Positions 1 to 5,838 of a stretch of 10,842 nucleotides of DNA are shown here, piece by piece (the first letter of the stretch is position 1; every line of letters begins with the position of its first letter). The position numbers were made by a program, and so were the translations under genes. The DNA is taken from the NCBI GenBank assembly GCA_902796215.1, contig CADBNY010000070.1:1-10842 (forward strand). The letters run 5' to 3'. The notes below the pieces were generated by a model, which was given only the letters and a program-made list of their open reading frames with translations, had not been told where the DNA came from and searched no databases. Source of the DNA: an uncultured Erysipelotrichaceae bacterium. Lineage in GTDB: Bacteria > Bacillota_I > Bacilli_A > RF39 > UBA660.

Positions 1-110
1 AATGCTAAATCAACATCTTCCATAGCAGCAATTTTCTGTACTAATTTCCTACTATTTTCAAGATATTGATCATCTACAATCTCAGAACAACATCCAATAA
101 ATATTCTCAT
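1..110 (-). CDS. N-terminal part of a LOG/lysine-decarboxylase-like protein (cut by window edge)
   Basis: Only the first 36 codons are present; the gene runs off the left edge. It begins with ATG at 108-110 (minus strand), seven bases after an ideal AGGAGG at 115-120. The visible protein starts MRIFIGCCSE and continues with a charged helix and a second strand ending in DVDLAF. A short beta strand, a Cys/Ser-rich turn, a helix and then a DLxFG-like strand are how LOG-family Rossmann proteins (TIGR00725/TIGR00730, some of which are cytokinin-type nucleoside-5'-monophosphate phosphoribohydrolases) begin. The catalytic PGGxGT region would lie outside the window, so the family call rests on 36 residues. 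It is preceded by its own promoter and a T-box-like leader, which is unusual for this family. Downstream genes in the same transcript may be the real target of that control. Confidence 0.5.
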   Translation of the reverse strand, partial: MRIFIGCCSEIVDDQYLENSRKLVQKIAAMEDVDLA

Positions 111-120
111 ATTTCCTCCT

Positions 121-190
121 AAAAAACAAAAACTTCTAGAATTTATAAGGACGAGTAACACCCGCGGTTCCACCTTACTTATTCTAGAAG
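121..190 (-). terminator. Intrinsic terminator of the T-box leader
   Basis: On the minus strand CTTCTAGAAT (181-190) and its perfect complement ATTCTAGAAG (133-142) make a 10-bp stem, followed by TTTTTGTTTTTT (121-132). The stem encloses the T-box antiterminator instead of overlapping it. A competing small hairpin, ATTCT-TCT-AGAAT (about 181-193), uses the same 5' arm and could free the 3' arm when tRNA is bound. That switching model is inference. Confidence 0.7.
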
Positions 191-243
191 AATCAGCTTT
201 CTTTATACTGCTCGAGGCTTTCCACACCCGTCATCACACTTAT
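121..243 (-). promoter_or_regulatory. Short T-box-like leader upstream of the left-edge gene
   Basis: The minus strand carries the T-box signature GGTGGAACCGCGGG at 161-174, the sequence that pairs with the NCCA end of uncharged tRNA. An antiterminator can be drawn by hand: UAAGG pairs with CCUUA, the UGGAACC bulge follows, then GCGGGU pairs with ACUCGU around a three-base loop. It sits between a good promoter and an RBS, as expected. The leader is odd in its length: from the predicted start near 243 to the terminator end is about 120 nt, against roughly 200-300 nt for a usual Firmicutes T-box. I could not draw a canonical stem I with a specifier loop in the 55 or so bases before the antiterminator, so I assign no amino acid. 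T-boxes usually control aminoacyl-tRNA synthetase, amino-acid biosynthesis or transport genes. Confidence 0.8.
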
Positions 244-249
244 GAACAA

Positions 250-278
250 AATATAACTTTAAATTCAAAAAAAGTCAA
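250..278 (-). promoter_or_regulatory. Sigma-A-type promoter for the T-box leader and left-edge gene
   Basis: Minus-strand TTGACT (273-278) and TATATT (250-255) are separated by exactly 17 bases, one mismatch each from consensus. Transcription would start near 243. The -35 lies just past the ABC transporter stop codon, so this leader can be made independently of the transporter gene, although nothing prevents read-through from it. Confidence 0.75.
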
Positions 279-286
279 TACTATTA

Positions 287-2014
287 TTATTTTTCTATCT
301 CAGCTTGATATAACTTTCGATATTCTAAACTTTTCTCTAATAATTCTTTATGCGTACCTTCAGCCACTATTTTACCATCTTCTAAATACAAAATTCGGTC
401 ACAATTAATAATAGTCGATAAACGATGCGCAATAATTAATATCGTATAGCTTTCTTTCATATTATCAATTGCTTTTTGAATTTGAGTTTGAGTCTCATTA
501 TCCAAAGCACTTGTTGCTTCATCAAATAAAATAATTTCTGTCTTTTGAATCAATGCTCTAGCAATCGCCAATCTTTGTCTTTGTCCCCCAGATAAACTTA
601 TTCCACCTTCACCGACAATAGTATCATATTTTTCCGGTAAACTATTAATAAATTCATCTAAACAAGCTACTTGACATGCATCAATCATCTCCTCATCTGT
701 AACATCTTCTTTTACTAATCTTAAATTATCCCGAATACTAAGATTAAAGATATATGGATTTTGAGAAATAATAGTAATATTATCTCGAATCGATTCTCTA
801 TCCAAAGATAAAATGTTTTCCCCATCAATAAAAATATTACCAGAATTTACTTCATACATCTTACATAACAAATTAAATATTGTGCTTTTTCCAGCCCCGC
901 TTTTCCCTACAAAAGCAACTGTAGAATTAGCCTTAATCTTAAAACTTAAATCTTTTAAAATCAAATCATCAGAACTATATCCAAAAGAAACTCGAGAAAA
1001 CTCAAAATTTCCTTCAACAGAATCTAAATGCGTCTTACCAAATTTTTCCTTTGGAAAATCTTTACCATCAATAATTTCAAAAATACGATTACAAGATAAA
1101 TTAAAATCCTTTATACCTTCTAATAAATAACTATAACTATTTACAATATAAGTAATTCCTCTCATATAGTTATAAATAACCAAAGCTAATGCTATTGTAA
1201 ATTTTTGTTGAGATATAAAATAAACCAAAATACAAATCATACTGAAATCAAAAAAATCACGTAAACTTCCCGAAATAAAATAATAACTTCTTTGTACTTT
1301 ACTCATTTCATATCTCTTTGCATTTAGTCCAAGTAAACGCTCATTTAAATTACGAAGAAAGCTCTCTTCAGCACTTAACATTTTAATATCACGTACTCCT
1401 CTTACTAATTCACCAACAAATCCAGAAACTTTCTCATTTTCACGACGAAATTCTTTATCTTTTTCTGTACGAATAGAAACACGTCTTTTTTCAATAATGC
1501 CAATAATAATAACCATAACTATTACATAAAAGAACAAAAACCTATTTATAATAAAAATAGCACCAAAAATACCAATATCCGTTAAAACATCAATAAGATT
1601 GAAACTTAAAAGATTAAAGATATCAGAAATTTTAGACGTATCATTTGTAAGTCTTTGTATAAATACTCCTGAAGAATTATGATCTAAACATGAATTAGTT
1701 AAAGACAAAATTTCTTTTCCTAAATTAAGTTGCAAATCTGTAAAAGTTTCACGATAAATAACTTGAGAAAAATAATTACATAAATAATTAATTAAATTAC
1801 GAAAAAGTTCAATTATAAAAAGAACTAAACCCATCCACAATACTTGATTCAATTGATTACTAGTAAAATTAATAATAATTTTAGCACTAATAATTGGTAC
1901 AATAACACTAATAACAATATGCAAAAAAGAACAAAATACAAATGCAATTATCCTACTCTTTTGCTTTTTAGAATAACGCCAAGTAAATACTAAATTTTTA
2001 CGAAATTCATTCAT
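287..2014 (-). CDS. ABC exporter half-transporter (fused membrane and ATPase domains)
   Basis: A 575-residue ABC-B/MsbA-like exporter that would act as a dimer in the cytoplasmic membrane and use ATP to move a substrate outward. The N-terminal half (about residues 20-310) holds around six hydrophobic segments. The C-terminal ATPase is complete: Walker A GKSGAGKST at 370-378, Q-loop Gln418, signature LSGGQ at 474-478, Walker B IILFDEAT with Asp498 and catalytic Glu499, and H-loop His530. Length is normal for the family. An AAAGAGGA ribosome binding site precedes the ATG. It stands alone, without the second half-transporter often found beside such genes in Firmicutes, so a homodimer is most likely. 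The substrate cannot be read from sequence: multidrug, lipid and peptide exporters all look like this. It is divergent from the dCMP deaminase gene, with overlapping promoter elements between them. Confidence 0.93.
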   Translation of the reverse strand: MNEFRKNLVFTWRYSKKQKSRIIAFVFCSFLHIVISVIVPIISAKIIINFTSNQLNQVLWMGLVLFIIELFRNLINYLCNYFSQVIYRETFTDLQLNLGKEILSLTNSCLDHNSSGVFIQRLTNDTSKISDIFNLLSFNLIDVLTDIGIFGAIFIINRFLFFYVIVMVIIIGIIEKRRVSIRTEKDKEFRRENEKVSGFVGELVRGVRDIKMLSAEESFLRNLNERLLGLNAKRYEMSKVQRSYYFISGSLRDFFDFSMICILVYFISQQKFTIALALVIYNYMRGITYIVNSYSYLLEGIKDFNLSCNRIFEIIDGKDFPKEKFGKTHLDSVEGNFEFSRVSFGYSSDDLILKDLSFKIKANSTVAFVGKSGAGKSTIFNLLCKMYEVNSGNIFIDGENILSLDRESIRDNITIISQNPYIFNLSIRDNLRLVKEDVTDEEMIDACQVACLDEFINSLPEKYDTIVGEGGISLSGGQRQRLAIARALIQKTEIILFDEATSALDNETQTQIQKAIDNMKESYTILIIAHRLSTIINCDRILYLEDGKIVAEGTHKELLEKSLEYRKLYQAEIEK

Positions 2015-2053
2015 AGCAAATCCTCTTTGAATTATTAATCATATATTAAAAAT

Positions 2054-2082
2054 ATTCTATCACAATTTATTTATTTTGTCAT
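2054..2082 (-). promoter_or_regulatory. Promoter candidate for the ABC transporter
   Basis: Minus-strand ATGACA (2077-2082) and TAGAAT (2054-2059), 17 bases apart, each one mismatch from the sigma-A consensus. A second register, TTGTGA (2060-2065) with TATGAT (2038-2043) 16 bases away, overlaps it. Either would give a leader of a few tens of bases. Confidence 0.5.
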
Positions 2083-2103
2083 AATATTCTGTTATTATAT
2101 AAA
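2076..2103 (+). promoter_or_regulatory. Promoter candidate for the dCMP deaminase
   Basis: TTGTCA at 2076-2081 is followed after 16 bases by TATAAA at 2098-2103, but this start would fall almost on the AGGAG at 2107-2111. An alternative is an extended -10, TG-T-CATAAT, at 2078-2085. The TTGTCAT sequence read on the other strand is the -35 of the ABC transporter promoter, so the two promoters overlap. Confidence 0.35.
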
Positions 2104-2120
2104 AAAAGGAGAAATGTATA

Positions 2121-2648
2121 ATGAAAAAAATATCAAAAAGAAATGATTATTTATCCTGGGATGAATATTTCATGGGAATAGCAAAATTATCAGCGGGAAG
2201 AAGTAAAGACCCAAATACTCAAGTTGGAGCTTGTATCGTTAGTAATGACAAAAGAATATTATCATGTGGATATAATGGAGCACCAAATGGATTTGATGAT
2301 GACAATATGCCATGGGCCAGAGAAGGAAAACCATTAGAAACAAAATATATATATGTATGTCATGCAGAAGCAAATGCCATAGATAACTATAGAGGAGATA
2401 AAAAATCTCTAGAAGGATCAAAAATATATGTAGATTTATTTCCATGTAATGAATGTGCAAAAAGAATTATCCAAAATGGTATAAAAGAAGTAATATATTT
2501 ATCAGACAAATATGCAAATACAGATTCAACAATAGCAGCAAAAAATATGTTTGATGCTTGCGGAGTAAAATATAGACAATTAGAAGAAAAATATCAAGTA
2601 GAAATAGAATTACCATTAAAAGCAGATAAAACACCTTATATAAATTAA
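2121..2648 (+). CDS. comEB: dCMP deaminase (ComEB-type cytidine/deoxycytidylate deaminase)
   Basis: A 175-residue cytosolic zinc enzyme that would convert dCMP to dUMP, the substrate of thymidylate synthase. Zinc and catalytic residues are all visible: His81 and the proton-shuttling Glu83 in HAEANAID, and Cys109 and Cys112 in the PCNEC motif. TQVGACIV and GYNGAPNGF upstream are typical of the deoxycytidylate deaminase family and distinguish it from the tRNA adenosine deaminase TadA. It begins with ATG after a good AGGAG. In Bacillus the homologue lies in the comE competence operon, but here it stands alone as a single-gene unit with no competence genes nearby, so the gene symbol indicates homology only. 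It ends at a bidirectional terminator shared with the convergent PPIase gene. Confidence 0.93.
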   Translation: MKKISKRNDYLSWDEYFMGIAKLSAGRSKDPNTQVGACIVSNDKRILSCGYNGAPNGFDDDNMPWAREGKPLETKYIYVCHAEANAIDNYRGDKKSLEGSKIYVDLFPCNECAKRIIQNGIKEVIYLSDKYANTDSTIAAKNMFDACGVKYRQLEEKYQVEIELPLKADKTPYIN

Positions 2649-2652
2649 AAAA

Positions 2653-2676
2653 CCAGAAACATATCTGGCTTTTTTT
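2653..2676. terminator. Bidirectional terminator between dCMP deaminase and PPIase
   Basis: Stem CCAGA (2653-2657) and TCTGG (2664-2668) with an AACATA loop, followed on the plus strand by a seven-T run (2670-2676). Read on the minus strand, the same stem is followed by TTTTTT. The PPIase stop codon (2675-2677) overlaps the T-run. It therefore serves both convergent genes. Confidence 0.85.
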
Positions 2677-3376
2677 ATGAAGATTTAATTTTTTCAGGTT
2701 CAGGATATTCCTTTCCTTTCAAATCAACTAACACTTTTTTTATTTGTAGATTTCTTTGAAGTTTTCCACTATTGGTATCAGAAACTCTTTCTGCCTTTTC
2801 AATTTTCTCTAAAATATCAAATCCATCAATAACTTTTCCAAAAGAAGCATACTCCCCATCTAAGTTTTTAGCATCTGCTAAACAAATAAAGAATTGACTA
2901 CCAGCAGAATCCATATCACTACTTCTTGCCATAGAAACAACCCACTTTGTATGAGATAAATTATTACTAACTCCATTCTTAGTAAATTCACCCTTTATAC
3001 TATAACCAGGTCCACCACTTCCTATACCATTAGGATCCCCTCCTTGTAATACAAAACCAGGAACTAACCGATGAAACGAATTATTATCATAAAAGCCAGC
3101 CTTAATTAAAGAAATAAAATTATTAACCGTATTAGGCGCAACATCAGGATAAAGCTCAATAACAACTGAACCATATTTTTCAATATAAATTGCAACGACT
3201 GGATTTTCTTTATCATACTTTAATTCAGCAATATTCCCTTCTATTCCATAATCAATATCTAATAATTCTTCCTTAAAATTATCTTTCTTTTCTTTTTTCT
3301 GTGGTAATAAAATAGCAACAACCAACAATACTACAACCAAAATAACAGCAAAAATGCCAAACTTTCTATTATCCAT
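2675..3376 (-). CDS. Membrane-anchored cyclophilin-type peptidyl-prolyl cis-trans isomerase
   Basis: A 233-residue protein that would catalyse proline cis-trans isomerisation in exported proteins. An uncleaved N-terminal hydrophobic anchor (about residues 7-25, no lipobox Cys) is followed by a charged linker and a cyclophilin domain at about 58-220. The family core is clear: catalytic Arg103 in FHRLVPGFVLQGGD (101-114), and Gln161-Phe-Phe163 in the AGSQFFICL segment. The frame is open 14 codons further up, to an ATG at 3418, but that start would overlap the end of the FAD gene. The start chosen here, ATG at 3374-3376, has GAGGAG seven bases upstream and directly opens the hydrophobic anchor. 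It lies 16 bases after the FAD-dehydrogenase stop, so the two are very probably co-transcribed. The functional link between them is unknown. Confidence 0.9.
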   Translation of the reverse strand: MDNRKFGIFAVILVVVLLVVAILLPQKKEKKDNFKEELLDIDYGIEGNIAELKYDKENPVVAIYIEKYGSVVIELYPDVAPNTVNNFISLIKAGFYDNNSFHRLVPGFVLQGGDPNGIGSGGPGYSIKGEFTKNGVSNNLSHTKWVVSMARSSDMDSAGSQFFICLADAKNLDGEYASFGKVIDGFDILEKIEKAERVSDTNSGKLQRNLQIKKVLVDLKGKEYPEPEKIKSS

Positions 3377-3383
3377 ATATTTT

Positions 3384-3389
3384 CTCCTC
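3384..3389 (-). promoter_or_regulatory. RBS that fixes the PPIase start
   Basis: Minus-strand GAGGAG lies seven bases before the ATG at 3374-3376 and inside the 16-base gap after the FAD gene stop. It argues against the upstream ATG at 3418. Confidence 0.85.
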
Positions 3390-3392
3390 AAT

Positions 3393-4802
3393 TCAAATTT
3401 TCTTATAAAAACCCTCACTTTTTAATATATCTCTAGCAGCAACTAATCCTGTAGCAGCAGCTGTAACAATATTACCAGCTTTACCTGCACCATCTCCAAT
3501 AAAATAAATATTATCATGAAGAAGTCTAAATTGATTGTTTGTTTCAATCTCATTAGAAAAGAATTTTATTTCTGGTCCATATAATAAAGTATCATCATTA
3601 TTAACTCCAGGAATAATCTTATCTAATGTTTCCAATCCCTCTAGAATATTTAAAATAATTCGATGTGGTAGAACCAATGCTAAATCCCCTGCTACACAAT
3701 CTTTTAAAGTAGGTTCAACAAATCCTTTATTAAGACGATGCCATTCACTTCTTCTAGCACTCTTTAAATCCTTTAATGACTGAATAATAGGTTTTCCATC
3801 ACCCAGTACATTAGCAATTCTAGCAATACTTTCACCATATAACCGCGTATTAGTTACAGGCTGTGTTAAAGTTACTTTTGAAATAAAAGCAAAATTCGTA
3901 TTATTACTCTTTACATCCTTCAATGCATGTCCATTAACACAAATATATCCATAATAATTTTCTTTTGCAACAAAACCTCCAGGATTCGTACAAAACGTAC
4001 GAATCTCATCACCATAAGTTTTTGTTTTAATAAAAATTGTTGGATCATAAATAACATTTGTAATAGATTCCATAATATCTTTTCTCACTTCTACTCGAAC
4101 CCCAATTTCAATACTTTGTGATAAATATGGAATCTTATACTTATCAGCTAATTCTTGTACCCATTTAGCTCCTGTTCTACCAGGTGCTACAACAACATAT
4201 TTAGCTTTTAAAGTTTTTTTCTTGTTTTTTTCATTATAAAAAATAGTATGAAGATTCTCATTTTCTGTTTGAACATCTAAAACATCACAAGAATCATACA
4301 ATTTAACACCATGCTCTTCTAAATAATCACTAATTCCATGAATATATTCTGGTAAATGATCACTACCCAAATGCTTTTGCTTAATAATAAGTAACTTTGC
4401 TCCAGCAATTGCAACCCTTTTTTGTATTTCACGTGCCTCTTCCATGTTAGATGGATATACTTCAGCATTCATTTTAAAATCTGTAAAAATCTTCTCCGTC
4501 TCATCAATCAACTGATTTGCTTCAGATTCCAACATATATTTTGTTAAATCACTTTTACCAAGTTTAGGAATAAAATTTAACTTTCCATCAGAAAATGTTC
4601 CTGCTCCACCATAACCAGATAAAATAGCGCAAGGATTACAATTCTGACAAGGAACATGATTCTTATTCATAGGACAAACACGTTTTTTTACCTTAAAACC
4701 TCTATCAATCAAAACCACTTTTAACTTTTTATTTTTCGTAATAAGTTCATAAGCAGTAAATAAACCAGCTGGTCCAGCTCCTATAATAGCAACATCGTAC
4801 AT
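3393..4802 (-). CDS. FAD-dependent dehydrogenase of the COG2509 type
   Basis: A 469-residue flavoprotein, predicted cytosolic. The N-terminus MYDVAIIGAGPAGLF is a Rossmann fold with the GxGxxG FAD-binding loop (Gly8, Gly10, Gly13). The C-terminus has the second FAD motif, IGDGAGKAGNIV, at 435-446. Between them comes the family hallmark GYGGAGTFSDGKLNF (63-77), preceded by four cysteines in CPMNKNHVPCQNCNPC (Cys43, 52, 55, 58). This arrangement matches the uncharacterised FAD-dependent dehydrogenases of COG2509; the physiological substrate is not known. The cysteines could bind a metal or an iron-sulfur cluster, which is inference. It is first in a two-gene operon with the PPIase and ends in TGA. 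A GGTGA ribosome binding site at 4810-4814 precedes the ATG. Confidence 0.85.
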   Translation of the reverse strand: MYDVAIIGAGPAGLFTAYELITKNKKLKVVLIDRGFKVKKRVCPMNKNHVPCQNCNPCAILSGYGGAGTFSDGKLNFIPKLGKSDLTKYMLESEANQLIDETEKIFTDFKMNAEVYPSNMEEAREIQKRVAIAGAKLLIIKQKHLGSDHLPEYIHGISDYLEEHGVKLYDSCDVLDVQTENENLHTIFYNEKNKKKTLKAKYVVVAPGRTGAKWVQELADKYKIPYLSQSIEIGVRVEVRKDIMESITNVIYDPTIFIKTKTYGDEIRTFCTNPGGFVAKENYYGYICVNGHALKDVKSNNTNFAFISKVTLTQPVTNTRLYGESIARIANVLGDGKPIIQSLKDLKSARRSEWHRLNKGFVEPTLKDCVAGDLALVLPHRIILNILEGLETLDKIIPGVNNDDTLLYGPEIKFFSNEIETNNQFRLLHDNIYFIGDGAGKAGNIVTAAATGLVAARDILKSEGFYKKI

Positions 4803-4833
4803 CTTTTAATCACCAAAACTATAATAACATAGA

Positions 4834-4862
4834 ATAATATAAAATGCCTATTTTTTTGTAAA
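4834..4862 (-). promoter_or_regulatory. Promoter for the FAD dehydrogenase-PPIase operon
   Basis: Minus-strand TTTACA (4857-4862) and TATTAT (4834-4839) are 17 bases apart, one mismatch each from consensus, giving a leader of about 25 bases. The -35 overlaps the -35 of the divergent metallophosphoesterase promoter on the other strand. A further extended -10-like TGTTATTAT lies closer to the gene at 4821-4829. Confidence 0.55.
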
Positions 4863-4885
4863 AAATAAAAAAGATATGATAAAAT
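4856..4885 (+). promoter_or_regulatory. Promoter for the metallophosphoesterase gene
   Basis: TTGTAA (4856-4861) and TAAAAT (4880-4885) are 18 bases apart; the -10 is extended (TG-A-TAAAAT). An alternative register uses TATGAT at 4875-4880. The 11-mer TATGATAAAAT recurs in the promoter of the prolyl-tRNA synthetase gene. Transcription would start near 4890, downstream of the upstream in-frame ATG at 4876. Confidence 0.55.
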
Positions 4886-4893
4886 TAAAATAC

Positions 4894-4900
4894 GAGGTGA
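4894..4900 (+). promoter_or_regulatory. RBS that fixes the metallophosphoesterase start
   Basis: GAGGTGA lies five bases before the ATG at 4906. The earlier in-frame ATG at 4876 has no RBS and sits inside the predicted -10 element, so it is rejected as the start. Confidence 0.85.
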
Positions 4901-4905
4901 TTATA

Positions 4906-5811
4906 ATGACACGCGAAGAATTGAACAAAGAAATACAAAACGAATTATTTGCAGAAGAACAAAAAGAAAAAAGAAAAAAATGGATAAAAAGAGCAATTAA
5001 ATTAGTAATATTTCTAATCATTTTCTTTTCAATTTTCTATTCATATACCACTTATATATCAACAGTCAAAATAGAAGTACGAGAATATCGCATTACAAAC
5101 GAAAAAATACCAGAATCATATAACGGATTAAAAATAATTCAATTTAGTGATCTTCATTTTGGATCAACAATGTTTAATGAAAATGTAAAAAAAATAATAG
5201 ACATTTGCAATAAAAGAAGGCCCGACTTAGTAATATTTACAGGAGATTTAATAAATAGTAATTACGAACTATCTAAAGAAGAACAAGAAAAATTAATTAC
5301 ACAACTTAAAGATATTAATTCAACATTAGGAAAATATGCCATTTTGGGAGATGAAGATACAGAAAAGATTGCAACAATTTTTAATCAAAGTGAATTTACA
5401 ATATTAAGAAATGAATATGAATTAATATATAAAGATAATAATAATCCTATTCTTTTAATAGGGATAAATAAAGAACAAGATTTAGAAAAAGCTTACAATT
5501 ATTTCAAACAAGAAAATCATAATGCAAATATTTATACAATCACTGCATTACATGAACCAGATAAAGTAGAAGATATTGTAGGAACCTACCAAACAGATTT
5601 ATTTTTAGCAGGTCATTCACACAATGGAAATATCAGACTTCCCTTCTTAAAATATTCTATATTTAAAGTAAATGGAGCAAAAAAATATGATCAAGATTAT
5701 TACAAAATAAATAATTCCGAGTTATATATATCTAGTGGTTTAGGAACAAAAAGTGGGATCCGCTTATTTTGCAGACCATCTATAAACTTTTTTAGACTAT
5801 CAAATAAATAA
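4906..5811 (+). CDS. Membrane-anchored metallophosphoesterase (YkuE/YaeI-like) with altered GNHD motif
   Basis: A 301-residue protein. A charged cytosolic helix (about residues 1-29) and one membrane segment (about 30-48) would place a calcineurin-like phosphoesterase domain outside the membrane. Metal-binding motifs are visible: Asp82 and His84 in FSDLHFG, Gly113-Asp114 in FTGDLI, His216 in ALHEPD, and GHSH with His237 and His239. Family members such as YkuE and YaeI act on phosphodiester or pyrophosphate substrates near the cell envelope, YaeI being linked to UDP-2,3-diacylglucosamine. The substrate here is unknown. The third motif, normally GN-H-(D/E), reads GDED at 148-151. The usual metal-bridging Asn is Asp and the catalytic His is Glu, while the other metal ligands remain. 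The gene is a single unit convergent with the carboxypeptidase gene; that neighbour also acts at the envelope, but no link is shown. Confidence 0.85.
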   Translation: MTREELNKEIQNELFAEEQKEKRKKWIKRAIKLVIFLIIFFSIFYSYTTYISTVKIEVREYRITNEKIPESYNGLKIIQFSDLHFGSTMFNENVKKIIDICNKRRPDLVIFTGDLINSNYELSKEEQEKLITQLKDINSTLGKYAILGDEDTEKIATIFNQSEFTILRNEYELIYKDNNNPILLIGINKEQDLEKAYNYFKQENHNANIYTITALHEPDKVEDIVGTYQTDLFLAGHSHNGNIRLPFLKYSIFKVNGAKKYDQDYYKINNSELYISSGLGTKSGIRLFCRPSINFFRLSNK

Positions 5812-5838
5812 AGAGACTTCTCTCCTTATTTATTTTTT
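5802..5838. terminator. Bidirectional terminator between metallophosphoesterase and carboxypeptidase
   Basis: AATAAATAA (5803-5811) pairs with TTATTTATT (5826-5834), and inside it AGAG pairs with CTCT around a short loop, interrupted by a CC bulge. A T-run at 5833-5838 follows on the plus strand; the minus strand has a weaker T-rich tail. Both genes' TAA stops (5809-5811 and 5826-5828) are part of the stem. Confidence 0.8.

Noticed and set aside
813..1130. Plus-strand open frame opposite the ABC transporter, and similar antisense frames within other genes
   Set aside because: They lie opposite well-conserved coding regions, have no ribosome binding site and show no recognisable domain; they are frame shadows in AT-rich DNA.
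3377..3418. Upstream ATG for the PPIase adding 14 residues
   Set aside because: It overlaps the end of the FAD gene and would put a charged stretch before the hydrophobic anchor. The ATG at 3376 has a clear GAGGAG.
4876..4905. Upstream ATG for the metallophosphoesterase adding 10 residues
   Set aside because: It lies within the predicted -10 element, has no ribosome binding site, and GAGGTGA fits the ATG at 4906.
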